From contig CP141145.1 in NCBI GenBank assembly GCA_035235625.1, positions 43,690,668-43,754,667 on the forward strand: DNA of 64,000 nucleotides, read 5' to 3'. Made by a program: the position numbers and the translations under genes. Position 1 is the stretch's first letter; each line of letters begins with the position of its first letter. The notes beneath the pieces are model-generated. The model ran no database searches, had not been told where the DNA came from, and saw only the letters and a program-made list of their open reading frames with translations. This document shows positions 21,373 to 33,337 of the stretch, piece after piece. The DNA is from Saururus chinensis (taxonomy: Eukaryota > Streptophyta > Magnoliopsida > Piperales > Saururaceae).

Positions 21373-24300
21373 TCAATCTGTTTGCATGCTGTCTGTTCTA
21401 TCTGCATGGTGGGCTGCGCCTCTGCCATCACCATACCTTTTAGACCCCTTAGATTTAACTATACATTTACATGCCCTGAAATGCACAAAGCCAACCAGAT
21501 CAAACACAACCAAAGCAAGTCATATACACTATTGATAGAAATCAGATAACCGATATCAAAGACCATATTGCCTTTTTTCACTAAGAAAATATTAGTAAAT
21601 GAACAAGAAACACAAAATGTCAACCGTGTTCAGGAAAGAAATGCATGACTCCAAGTCAAAAAGTTGAACTTACATTTCTAGTTCTTCCATTGTTCTCCTA
21701 ATTTCAGCAGAACAAAGGACTGGATCAGTGTTCTTAGGCAACGACTCTTGCAACAAGGTTTTCTCACGTAGCCACTGTTCGGCTTTGTTGCATTCGTTAA
21801 GGACCTGCAATCACAGAACAGCAGTAGAGATCACAAAAATGAACTTTTGAACTAATCATTATGGTTTCCAGCAGCTGAATAATGGTATTACCGCTTCTCT
21901 CTCTGAGTTTGCCATTGACTTCGCAGCCATTCTGTAATCCACAATCCGCTTCAAAAGATCCCTTGTAGCCTGAGGTCTTGCTTCTTCATCTTTGAACCGT
22001 GTCTCAACAGGTTCGACCAACTTGTGGCAGCCAAAAGAGCTATGTTAAGAAAAAATGGAAAAACAAGAAACGAAGAGGAGACAACTAAATCATCACGCTG
22101 GAATACCTGCTTCAGTTCCTCCAGTCTACATGTATAAACATTTTCAGATTCATCATCCCCATCCTCATAAAGCCATTCCTCTGTTTCTTGTAGGCTTCTG
22201 GATATGTTTTCCCTTTCTTCATCAGTGGAAAAATTCCGGTACAAGTGGAATAGCTATTCCCATTCACCTTGTTAATAATTGCAAAAAAGTAAAGCACCAA
22301 AGAGAAAATAAAAAATAGAATCATTTTATTGGGTACCTTGTTTCGTGTTTCATAGATAAATGCCTCAAGAGCATTCCTTCTGTCTTTTGTTTGCTCCATC
22401 AATCTATCCTGAGTAGTTAATTGCATTTCTTTCTCAAGGGCTTCAGAGACCTCAGCCTTAGACATGCCACTAAATATGGTCTCGTTTATTGGTATCTCAA
22501 GTCTCCTTATAGTCCTCTGATTTCTGATCCCATCCACCTACACAAATTAAGATATACAGAATTCTTAATTGTTAATCACCAAAGATTTGTTGACAAATCA
22601 TCACAGCAAGAACAGCTTCTAACAGAACTGAATGGATCAGAGATACCAAGAGTTTGCAACTTTCACCAATCATTTCAAGATGCACATTCTAAAATAAATC
22701 TAGGTACAAATTTCGGTTAAGAAGTGCTGATGTGTGTGAGAGAGAGAGAGAGGCGTATGAAAAGAACCTAACAACAAACCAAAGAAATCAGTAGTAATAA
22801 TTTAAACAGAATATTAGCACTGTTCATAAGGTAGAGCTCATTTTAGCATCCGAATGTGAAAACACTACAGTTTTATTAAGTATATCCTCACTTCATTATT
22901 GAGAAACATGGACAATTATCATACTACACATGAATGTAATGTTTTTTGAGTTGTAAGCAAGCATCAGAATGTAAATAATAAGACCTATGCCTATCTGGTT
23001 CTGAAGCATACCCCAGACAAATTGCCTCCACCAGAATTTATGGAGGGATTGTGCAGAGACTCAGATTGAGCACTAAAACCATTTTCATCAGCACCTTCTC
23101 CCATATCAGACTTGGAAATAGTTTCAGGCTCCATTTCGGTTGATATTTTAGCTTGTTCATCTAGTTCATCTTCAATAAGCTGCACCACAATAGATTTTGT
23201 ATCTAGATGAATAAAACATTATACCACACAAAAACCTGATTGTGATTAATGCTCTGAATAACAAATATAGTAGTCTTGAATAAAAACAACTTACAACTGC
23301 AGACTCCACAATAATAATGCCATGTAGGTTTAGCTGGACTCGAACTTTCACCTTAGATTTACCAGAATGGGATAATTGGAAAGGACCAATCTGCAAGGAC
23401 AATAGCTCATGTATTTCATTATCACCGTTACATTGCATAAGTAAGAATGCATTAGAAAAAAGCAGGAAGTAAACTGTCGACACTGAATTTCCCTAGTTAG
23501 AGGGTTGCATATGAAGGGCATATATTGTACAATATAACATTGTGTTCTTCCATGGGATTCTATGTCATGCAGCATCTGTGCTACCAGCCTCATATAGCTT
23601 TAATATGGCACAGTGATGATAATGATGATGCTTTAAAATGCATCTAAGAAGATAAAAATAAATCACATTAAAATATAGATAATCTAGCAAACAAAAATAA
23701 TGCGGCAACAAATGAGCACGACTTTTTTTATGCACATGTGCACAACCTTTAACTAAGACGCATCAGAAGGTGCCCATGAAAGAGAAGTGGAAGAATAGAC
23801 ATACCACAAAGGAGCTAATCCTTGAAGACATACCCACAGGCAATTCACTTGGATCAGCATAAAATGCATCAAGGTGGAACATGTTACTGCGGTGAAAAGT
23901 CAGGATTTTCACGCTTGGAAATGGATGGCCCTTTGGAAAGAGTATGCCATTTGGAAGCACAGAGACTGGACCTTCATCTGATGAAAATCCTATTGAATAT
24001 GGAAATGAATCTTGAACCTGCAGAAGCAAGACGATAGCCATTATGATTGAGCAGAAGAAAACCTAATATTCTTTTGCAATTCTCGGTTGAAAATTCAAGA
24101 ACAAATTTTCAAAGCTATTTAATAACCTTGCTGTGCAAGGCACTAAATTGAATGAATGAATTATTCCTCTTACAAGAAAAGAGCAAGGACTACCATTCAA
24201 GTTAATATGACATAAAACAAGTGAGGAGTAATTTAATCCTCATTAGAAGTCAGAGCTCTATAAGTACACTTCAGAAGGTTTCAATCAGAAATCATGACAA

Positions 24301-25850
24301 CTTCCCATTAAAAGATCTTATCAATAGTATCTGCCTCTGATCCATATTAAAGGTATTTCTGGCCCGTACGTCAGTGATTGGATCTAATATTGAAATCTTA
24401 GCATAAGACCTAAGACATAAATGATACAGCCATACATTAAGTCAGAGACATTCCCCAGAATACAGATACGAGAATGAACAGAAAGAACGGAACTGCTAGC
24501 AAAATAAAATATGCGTGATATATTCGAACAGTTAACAAATACTTCCTCTGTCCCATATTAATTATCTGGATTTGAAAACCAAACTGAATAGTTCACATTG
24601 GTATTCTAATTCAGACAATAAATATGGGACGGAGGGAGTACTAAACTAAAATATTAGCTGAAAAAAACCAGCAATAAGAAGTCACGGACCTCATAATCTC
24701 TGACCCGGAAAATTGGGCTCAGCATTGCACACTGAAGCGCACATCCACGGGCTACACACTCACTCGCATTCAGTGTCCTGCTCGGCTCCTTCCTAAACAG
24801 AGCTGCCAGCATTTTTGTTATTGCCGGTATCCGGGACCCCGAGCCTACAAGCTCCACGGAATGAATCTTATCCACACCTAACCCCGCAGCAGCTAAAGCC
24901 TCATTGCAAGGCGCACGAATCCTCTCCACCAAACCTGCAGACAGCCTCTCAAACTCCTCCCTCTTAATGAAGCCTTTCACATCCTTTTCGTCCATCAAGC
25001 ACTCAATATTGATTGGTGCCTCAGCGTTCGCACTGAGAACCTTCTTAAGCTTCTCACAGGCGGCCCTGAGCCTGATACATGCCCTTAGATTCGAGTACAC
25101 GTCAATCTTGTACACTTCCCTGAATTGTTCGGTAAAATGTGTGAACAGAACTTCGTCAAAGTCCCTCCCGCCCAAGCATCTATCGAAGGCGTGAGAGAGC
25201 ACTCTCAAGTATCCGGATTCAAAGGCTACGATCGACACCTGAGTGTCGCAATGGCCAATGTCAACGAACATGACGTTGGTCGGAGCCCCAACGGGTAAAT
25301 CGGTTTTGTAAATTCCATAGCCAATAGCGGTGGCCGTACAATCGTGCAACAGTCGCAAGGGCCTCAATCCGGCGATGGTAGCGGCATTGAGGTAAGCCCT
25401 CCGCTGCAGGTCCGTGAAATAGGAAGGAATTCCAATCACGCAATCGGAGATCGCAGTCTCCAAGTTCTTCTCGGTAATCTGCTTAAGATGCGAGAGGAGC
25501 ATGGCCATGATCTGGACCGGTGTGAAGGTCCGGGTCTCGCCGAGGTACTGCAAGTGGACGAGGACGCCGCCATCGGGCGCGGCGGAGGTGGCGAAGGGGA
25601 GGAGGCGGAGCTCGTTCTGAACATCGGGCTGGGAGAAGTTGAGACCAATCAGCCTCTTGACCTGGGAGATTGTGGATTTAGGGTTCATGGCGGCGGAAGC
25701 GGAGCCGAGGAAGCGCTGCTTGTCGCCGAAGGAAACAACTGCGGGCGTCTCGCGCTTGGACTCGTCATTGAGCAGGACATCGATACCGCGCTGCTTCACC
25801 GCTGCTATGACGCAGTTCTCGTTGCCGATGTCGAACCCCACGACGCTCAT
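21373..25850 (-). CDS. HSP70-16: Hsp110-type chaperone, HSP70-16 orthologue, 782 aa, 9 exons
   Basis: Exons from 5': 25850-24690, 24017-23805, 23390-23295, 23179-23012, 22537-22337, 22253-22107, 22020-21892, 21804-21674, 21475-21373; all GT-AG, 783 codons. The first exon encodes the whole nucleotide-binding domain: VVGFDIGNENC (phosphate 1), VMFVDIGHCDTQVSIVAF (phosphate 2), SVELVGSGSRIPAITKM (adenosine). Later exons give the substrate-binding part (VQDSFPYSIGFSSDEGP; KVKVRVQLNLHGI) and the helical C-terminus (SLQETEEWLYEDGDDESENVY), ending in a short tail (RTDSMQTD). The closest remembered relative is Arabidopsis HSP70-16; members act in cytosol and nucleus as nucleotide-exchange factors and holdases for Hsp70. 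The start MSVVGFD is the family start, preferred to an ATG 27 bases upstream. The last exon was found by phase and similarity. Intron 1 contains a MITE. Confidence 0.92.
24542..24638. mobile_element. Very short Stowaway MITE in HSP70-16 intron 1
   Basis: 97 bp, flanked by TA, with ends CTTCCTCTGTCCCATATTAA and, read inward from the right, CTCCCTCCGTCCCATATTTA. It has almost no unique interior and could fold into a hairpin in the pre-mRNA. Confidence 0.8.
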
Positions 25851-26185
25851 CCTTGGGTCGGAATATTCACCCCGCACGACTCACAAACAAACACTGAGCA
25901 AACAACAATAGGAACTGACAGCAATCCCAGAAGCTCGTCGCGGAAAGTGGATATGGAGTTGAGCTGCATCGACTGGAAGGGGGGGCAGGGCGGAGGAAGC
26001 GAAATCGAGATGGAATTTGTCAGCGCCGAGAAGATAGAGGGAGTGGAGAAGTTGAAGGAGGAGTGGTCAGGATTAATGGGAGTCGGAGGAGAGCGGAGGA
26101 GGAGGAAAAGGCGGAGGGAGGTGAAGGGGCGGGAGCATTCCCTCCTCGTTCGGAGGCTTCCGCGCGACGAACCGCTCCCGACTTC

Positions 26186-26198
26186 GAAATTTCCGGAA
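26186..26198 (-). promoter_or_regulatory. Canonical three-unit heat-shock element upstream of HSP70-16
   Basis: GAAATTTCCGGAA reads GAA-nn-TTC-nn-GAA, the canonical trimeric heat-shock factor site, 336 bases upstream of the HSP70-16 ATG. A further TTCCGGAA (TTC-nn-GAA dimer) sits at 26351-26358. This suggests heat-inducible control; the motif is short but exact and in the right place. Confidence 0.6.
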
Positions 26199-26511
26199 GG
26201 AATTGGGGCAACTACCACTGACCGGAGGCCACGATGATTCGGACAGGCGGATGCGGACATTCCAAGAAATCCCGGGACGATCGATAGCTAGGATGGATGA
26301 TTGTGTATGCGCGTGCCGCGACCCCCTTGCGGGTGGTCTCTCCTTTCTTCTTCCGGAAGTTTTACTTCTACCTCTCAATATGGGGTACCGCGATTGTCCA
26401 CTATTACGGTCGGGCCCATCCCAAGGGAAAAAAGAGTTTTTTATGTTCTATGTTGACAAAGAGCACACTGTAACTTTTACAATGAGCTTAATATATATAT
26501 AAAAAAAAAAA

Positions 26512-26604
26512 GAGGTTATATGCACCCTAATAATCTTCTCGTACTCTATTTTATTTATAAATTTATAAGAGGGTTTATGGGATTATTGGGGTTCATATAG
26601 CCTC
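26512..26604. mobile_element. Short palindromic MITE, TATATGCACCCC family
   Basis: 93 bp. Left end GAGGTTATATGCACCCTAAT, right end read inward GAGGCTATATGAACCCCAAT, with a palindromic AT-rich centre. Same family as 14470-14579. Confidence 0.6.
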
Positions 26605-29218
26605 ACTTTATAAAAAATATATAAATTTTTTTTAATATTTGAGATGGAAGTGCACACTTTAGGTATTAGCGTTAATATGCACTACCTCATATTTTTAATA
26701 TATGTATTATCAATGTTATCGATGAAGAGTGTTTATGTATTTTTTATATTAGGCTTAATGTAAGAAAAGAATATTCAAAAAACACTTAAAAGGAGTAGCA
26801 ACCTCTCTGTCCCACCATAAAATAAATATATCTTGTTTGATCAAAAATTGATGACCAAAATGCATGACAGATGGTTACATAAGTATTTTAAAGTAAAAGT
26901 TCCATTAATATGCTAGCCTTATAATAGGGGCGGGGGCTTTCATTTGGTTGCTTCTTTCTCTCGAACTTCAGTAGGAGACCCTTACCCGCGATCATCTCTA
27001 TCTTCCCTCCTCTTCCTTAATTCCCCGTTCTCCTTCTCCTTCCATAAGATTACAAGAAGCATTTTTTTCAGCCTTCCCAAAACCCATATCCCGTTGATCT
27101 GCCTCTTCCTCCTCCATCTCCACATCTCTCTATTCCCATACTATACCACCCCCACCCCTTCTATCCTACTTCATCACCCGATCAGCTCCCCTTCTTTGCC
27201 AACCCCCTCTATCCCTCTTTTCCTAGTCGCCAACAATGCAGTCTTACTTGATTATATGTGTTTGTGCTTTATGTATGTTTTTAGTGGTTTCGTTTAGGTA
27301 TGCATTTCTCATATCACAGGTGTGACAAATTGGTTGCTGAATATAGTGTTTTTTTTTTCTTTGATGATGAACTATTATATAATTGATGCTCAATGAGCAT
27401 ATTACATATAGTAGAAGCTATAAAAACATTGCACCCACGCCAAGCAGAGAAATGGATATTAAACCACATTAGCACTCCGTCCCACCACAACACAAAAATG
27501 ACTACCAAAGCACAATTAAACTCCCTTGCACACCCCAGTCGTTGCCAAAAAAAACACTGCCCAACCATGTAGTCTTCACACATGGAAGAAACACCAAGCA
27601 CATTGGCCCTAAACCATCGAGGCCACTAAGGAAATGCAGCTACACCTGGCCTCTTGGAATGAAGGGAAGACAATGCAGCAACGAAGTCGAAAACCATTTA
27701 AAACCACAAAATCATCACTAAGGACGATCCAACCTAACCTCTAGCAAAGGAGTATCCACCTTCTACTAATCCAATCCATGAAGACAAAAAGTAGGCCCAA
27801 AATAACAACCAAAAACTTAAAACAATGTAAACATGGAGGCGGGTGGGAAGGGAAGGTAAAACGGATGAGGAGGGGATGAAGGGAGTGGAAGGACAGAGGG
27901 AAAGCTAGAGGGAAAAGAGGGGGATTGTGGTAGGAGGGGACTAACATTAAGGAGACGAAATGATGGGTAGAGGGGAGAGTGGAAAATTGATGAAGGTGGG
28001 CACTTTCTTGAGAAAAGAGGAGGGGGAAGAAAGAGAAAGAGGGAAGAAGGAGTTGAGAAGGTGGGAAGTCTGAGGTCATCGATAATATCGCTTAGAATCA
28101 TCAACCGAAGGAATATGCCATCAATTGGCCCACCTTTGCTATCTATCCTCAGTGGTTGGGTCATCTAGATGTGTGTTGTAACCTCGTTATCAATTGATAT
28201 ATGGCCGACCCTTTGGAGATTGTATGCGATAATGGAGTACTTTGAGGTCTGTTCCAGTGGATGTTGTCTCTGGCCCCTACCAAGGCGAAGATTAATGTGC
28301 ATGATCCTTTCTAGTTTTTTTGAGTTTTGGTTGCCAGTTTGTTCTCCTCATACTATAACAGATGCAGGGACCTTTGTTATAAATAAACACACACAAATTT
28401 GAGACCCCTCGTGGTTTTTATTAGACCTATTTTTTATATGATGTCACATAATGTGTACAATATGGCAACATTTGTCGAGAGAAGAATTAGCTACATTACA
28501 TATGAGAGAGAAAAATTGAAGATCTTACATCTTATTAATCGCCTTCCCTAATCGTCTTCAAATAAGGCCAGGTCTGATCCACATAGGTTGGGGACGACCT
28601 AAATGATTTTCTAAATATATATACGTATATTATGTAATATGAGTACTTCTTATTTCTTAGTGATCATTCTTTATTGGTGTTGAAGTAACTATAGCAAGTA
28701 ACCTTCTTATTACCAAATTAAAAAAAAGTGTATGGCATTCTATGTTAGTCCTACCAAAAGATAACCTGATGAATGTAGATTGCAAATAATTAACACATAA
28801 GAACATAGGTTGTGCACTGTTAGTAGCCAGTAGGAAAGACGAAATTCACTATGAAAATGCTCTCTTCCCCACAATTCGCAGAAATCTTGCCGGGATAACA
28901 GCGTGGAGCCCGCAACACACATTATAGAGACTCTCAAGCCATTTGATTCCTGTGCATAACCATGGGCTTATCAGAAGAGTCATTGTGCAGTAAAAGAAAG
29001 TGGGGTTCAAAAGATTCTGAGGGTGACCTTAACATTTTGGATGAGGCAACCCATCCACTGTTAAAATGGATGGGACACTGGATATGTACTGCACTTGTTA
29101 GTGGGGTGCTACCTAAAAAGGGGTAGCAAAGGATGCGTCTAGCCCAACAGGCTCGATGATCAACACATGTACGGCTATGATTACATTGAGCTCCTAACAT
29201 GGTAATGCATTATATTAC

Positions 29219-29891
29219 TGTAACACCCTTGGTTCGTAGTATATGGGAAGAGCTCATGCACGGATGACGAAAGCAGCCTAGCGCACATACAAAGGTATGA
29301 AGGGTGCATAGAGGGCATGATAGGGGTGTGGCCAAGTTCTCTTTTTCATTGGCATATGGGCGATGAGCAAAGATTGGTAGATGCATAACTGACCAGCACA
29401 ATCCCCACTAAGACTCGAGTGCATCATGGCGAAGAACATGAGAGTAGTGGCTGATGGTTGCTGCCCACTAGCTGAGTGGTTGCTGCACATTCTTGTGCAT
29501 AACCGCAAGATGGTTACGAACGGTTACGTACGAACTAGTGGGCTGAGTCATGAGGGTCATGTTGTAACCACTTGGTTGCGGCCAGCAAGTATAAAAGGGT
29601 GGGGAATACATTGTAATCTCAAGAGAGAGGGAATGAAGAGAGGGACGAGAAGAGAGCAATTGGGTTTGGGTTTTGGCATTAAGATTCAAACAAAGTGCTT
29701 GTGTAACATCAAGTGCAAAAAGGTTATTTTAGGCTAAGCCTTTTTCCTTTCACTTCCGTTGTTCTTTATAGCATGCGTGTGTTTCCTTGTGATCATGTAT
29801 GCGCTAAGAGAGTGAGAAGGCTGTTGATTGTCGATGGCATTTAGGCCACACAAGACATATGAAATCATAGCGAATTCCGGGCCTTGTGACA
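29219..29891 (+). repeat. 5' LTR of the gag-only element
   Basis: Direct partner of 31682-32372. Contains a probable promoter (TATAAAAGGG near 29590) about 300 bases before its end, as expected for the U3/R border. Confidence 0.88.
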
Positions 29892-30002
29892 GTTGGTAGC
29901 TGAGGAGAAGCACTAATGGGTACAACTCTTGGATGAGCTTGATTCAAGAAATCTTAAGGATTTTACCAAAGTCCTAAAGACTTGGAGGGTTGTTGAAGGT
30001 GG

Positions 30003-31110
30003 AGATTTTGCTTGTCGATGGTAGGCTCAATGCTAGCTCGTGTGTCGGAACTTGAGGCAAAGGTGGATGCAATGTCTTCGGGGAATGGCACACTGGCTGA
30101 AGTCCATACCTCCTTGAGTGAAATTTAGGAGTGTTTGGGGGCGTTCAACCAGCATGTGTCCATTCTAGAGGTCGCTCCTTGTCTAGTCGAGTCTCTGAAA
30201 GGTAGTTCAGCTGAAGAGGTAGTTCAGATCACGACGGTGTCCGCTGAGATGGCTAAAATGACAAACTTCCTCAGGCAGCAAATGAAGCAAGTTGCGGATG
30301 ATGCGGCGGCAAAATTCAAGGAGCTGATGGATGAAGTGTTGATGCTGAAGAGGGCAGTCATCAACACCGCTCTACGAGATGGGGGCGAAGGGACATCTCA
30401 ACTAATGTCAAAGAAGACAAAGGTGCCTGAGCCGAAGGCGCACTCGGGAATGCGAGGTGCTAAAGAGATTGACAACTATCTTTGGGATATAGAAAGCTAT
30501 TTCAGGCTGATCCATACCCCAGAGGAGGAAAAAGTCTCGATGGTTGTGATGTATCTTGAGGGGGACGCAAAGCTTTAGTGGCAGACGCGGTTGGACAATG
30601 ACGTAGCAACAGGTTGGCCAAGGATTGAAGCATGACACGCATTCAAGAAGGAGTTGTAGGAGCAGTTCCTTCCCAAAAACATGGCTTGGCTTGCAAGAGA
30701 GGCATTGTGAAAGCTCAAACATACGTAGGCAGTTTGGGACTATGTGAAGGAATTTCAGTCACTTATGCTGGAAGTGACTAACATGTTGAAGGATGACAAG
30801 TTGTTCCACTTCATGTCAAACTTGCAAATATGGGTGCAAAACGAGTTGCATAGAAGGGAAGTAGAGGACCTTCCCATAGCCATTGCAGCGGCGGATAGTT
30901 TGGCATATTTCAAGGAGAATTTTGTTAGGCATGGGAAGAAGAGCGACAAATAGGCAAACACAAGTGGCATCAAGGTTGGTAACGGTGGCAAGGATGAGGG
31001 CAGTGAACAGCCAGGCAGGCCGAACAAAGGTGGTGGTTTTTTCCTATGCAACGGTCCACACCATGCTAAGGAATGTCCGAAGAGAGAAAGGTTGAATGCA
31101 TTAGTTGTTG
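30003..31110 (+). pseudogene. Decayed Ty3/gypsy gag region
   Basis: Separate stretches match the retrotransposon gag domain of plant Ty3/gypsy elements: an N-terminal helical region, the central capsid-like domain, and a zinc-knuckle-like end rich in basic residues. It is broken in several places and is a fossil. No pol region follows. Confidence 0.8.
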
Positions 31111-31318
31111 CGGAAGAGGATCAAGATGAGTTAGGCCATAAGAACTTAGTTCGGTTGGTACCTTTGCAATGTTTGGAGTGCATTTAACTGTTGGAGTCCT
31201 CGGGAGAGGGAGCTGATGCGGATCATTGAGGAGACTTGCACTTGGGGGATCGGTTCTCCCAAGGACTTGACTGATTGGAGCAATCAAGTGGGGAAAATAG
31301 GAGTCTTTGGATAAAGTG

Positions 31319-31646
31319 TTACTTAGTCGTAGTATGATAGAGAAAGTTGGCGACGAGAAGCCAAACTTTTTAATCGGGGTACCTGGGAAGTACAAGGTTT
31401 TCACTTAGCCGTAGTGTGATGGGAAGAATTGGTGACGAGAGGCCATACTTTTCAACTGGGGCATCTGGGAAATACAAGGTTTTTACTTAGTCGTGGTGTA
31501 ATGGGAGGAGTTGGCTACAAAAGGCCAAGCTTTTCAATCGGGGCACCTGCGAAGTACAAGGCTTTCACTTAGCTGTGGTGTGATGGGAGGAGTGAGCTAT
31601 GAGATATCAAGCTTTTCAATCAGGGTACCTAGGAAGTACGAGATTC
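31319..31646 (+). repeat. Four tandem 82-bp units inside the LTR element
   Basis: Units begin at 31319, 31401, 31483 and 31565, exactly 82 bases apart, each starting with a TYACTTAGYYGTRGT motif and containing CTTTTCAATCGGGG-like and AAGTACAAGG-like blocks. They lie between the gag region and the polypurine tract. Confidence 0.85.
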
Positions 31647-31681
31647 GATGAGGACGTCGATAGTTTTAACCAGGGAGGGTC

Positions 31682-32372
31682 TGTAACACCCTTGGTTCGT
31701 GGTGTACAGGAGGAGCTCATACGCGGATGACGGAAGCAGCCTAGCTTACATGCAAAGGTATGGAGGGCGCGTGGAGGGCATGTTAGGGGCATGACCATGT
31801 CTTCTCTTTCTCATCGGCATATGGGCGACATGCCAAGACTGGCAGATGCATAACCGACCAGCACGATCCCCACTAAGACCCGAGTGCATCATAGTGAAGA
31901 ACATGGGAGTAGTGGTTGACAGTTGTTGCCCACTACCTGAGTGGTTGTTGCACACTCTAGTGCATAACCGCAAGATGGTTACATGCGGTTACGGACGGTT
32001 ACATATAAACTAGTAGGTTGAGTCATGGGGGTCATATTGTAACTGCTTGGTTGCGGCCAATGGGTATAAAAGGGTGGAAAATACATTATAATCGAGAGAG
32101 AGAGAGAGAGAGAATGAAGAGAGGGACGAGAAGAGAGCAATTAGGTTTAGATTTTGGCACTAAGATTTAAATTAAGTGCTTGTGTAACATAAAATGCGAA
32201 AGGATTATTTTAGTCTAGGCCTTTTTCCTTTCACTTCTATTATTCTTTATAGCGTGTGTGTATTTTCTTGTAATTATATATATGCTAAGAAAGTGAGAAA
32301 GTTGCTTATTACCAAAAGCATTTAGGTCGCATAAGGTGTGTAAAATTATAGAGAATTTCGAGCCTTTTACCA
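31682..32372 (+). repeat. 3' LTR of the gag-only element
   Basis: Direct partner of 29219-29891, preceded by the purine tract GGGAGGG and followed by the target duplication ATTAC. It carries an expanded GA microsatellite near 32094-32112 not seen at that length in the 5' copy, explaining part of the length difference. Confidence 0.88.
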
Positions 32373-32377
32373 ATTAC

Positions 32378-33337
32378 CATATTAAGAGCTCGATGTTACA
32401 TGGTCATGGAGCAGGTAAGAAAATTGTCTTCGAGGAGAAAACGCATCCATCAATTTTTTAAATCTTTGTTGGGTATCCACAGAAGATTCAGTTCGGTTCC
32501 TTGAGTGGTTTGTGCACTGCGTGACGTTACCTTATCCAGTATTCCAGATATCCCTATGCTTTACTAAACACAGAAAGGGTTGAAAAAAGATTCCATTCCG
32601 GTTCCGTCTCGAGCTAGGATTCCTTTGTCCGTGGCGTAATCATGCACTCTAATCATGATTAAGCTTGTATTCCCCCTTGATGAAGTGGGAAATGGCTTCT
32701 GAACACAGGCATGGAAGCGTTTTTTTAATGATCTGATAATAAGTTGAGTGTAAAAAATACATGTGTTTATTTTCTTAGATCGATGTATATATATTAGTTC
32801 AAATATTATTTATATAAACATGTACTGACATGCACACCGTCAATTTTGAAAATAAACACTCAACGTGCCTTCCGTCCCAGCCTCAGCCATTCGAGTACGA
32901 GCGGATGTCGTTATTTTTCCTCGTTATCACTTCGCTTCTGTCCCCTTTTTCCTTTGTGTGGAAAAATACGAGCAAAGCAACAATCGCGTGTCTCTTGGCC
33001 GTTTCCTTCCAACGTAAAGGTGAGTAATGCCCACGGGCTGTTGTTCACGGGATAACTCACGGGCGGTGTCTTACTAATCATAGCCATGCGTTGAATGGAT
33101 ATAAGCGGCCCAGAGATGAATGGTCACTAGGTAGCCCGTGCCCGTGGGTATCCCGTATATGCTTCTCTTCCTCTACAATCTTTGCCGTCTTATACCCTGG
33201 AGTCGGTACTGGGTAGCAAGTCGCATACGGCTTCTCTTCCGCACAAATGATGTTATGCCTTCTACTATCAGTCAAAGCACGAGAGTGGTGTAGTATAATC
33301 TTGGAAGGTTGTTGCTGCTTGCGGTTGCGAATTAGCG
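32378..33337. other. Intergenic and LPAAT promoter region
   Basis: No gene recognised. The last 150-300 bases should include the promoter and leader of the acyltransferase gene; no clear TATA box was singled out. Confidence 0.4.

Larger units (their letters stand above)
25851..29213. other. HSP70-16 promoter and intergenic DNA
   Basis: The first 500 bases are the HSP70-16 promoter and leader. Beyond it no gene is supported. At 26940-27240 is a strongly pyrimidine-rich plus strand, and at 27840-28060 a strongly purine-rich plus strand; both produce long but low-complexity open frames. The 27330-27840 part looks like degraded repeat DNA of unknown family. Confidence 0.4.
29219..32372 (+). mobile_element. 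Gag-only LTR retrotransposon fossil (Ty3/gypsy, TR-GAG type)
   Basis: Two direct long terminal repeats, 29219-29891 (673 bp) and 31682-32372 (691 bp), start TGTAACACCC and end CA. The element is flanked by a perfect 5-bp target duplication ATTAC (29214-29218 and 32373-32377). A primer-binding-like TTGGTAGCTGAG follows the left repeat and a purine tract GGGAGGG precedes the right. The 1.8-kb interior has a Ty3/gypsy-type gag region (about 30000-31110) with a zinc-knuckle-like end, and no protease, reverse transcriptase or integrase, so it is non-autonomous. The gag frame is broken in several places. By eye the repeats differ at about one base in seven, mostly transitions, suggesting several million years. 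The last interior part is four tandem 82-bp units. Confidence 0.9.

Noticed and set aside
25344-26237. 297-codon open frame on the plus strand opposite HSP70-16
   Set aside because: It is antisense to the GC-rich first exon of HSP70-16, which has clear domain conservation; the plus-strand product has no recognisable features and ends in simple sequence.
26944-27297. 117-codon plus-strand open frame
   Set aside because: Pyrimidine-tract translation (Ser/Leu/Phe/Pro), no promoter-gene context and no similarity.
27741-28164. Overlapping minus-strand open frames of 112 and 115 codons
   Set aside because: They come from a purine-rich low-complexity tract; the products are Phe/Leu/Ser/Pro-rich repeats without domain character.
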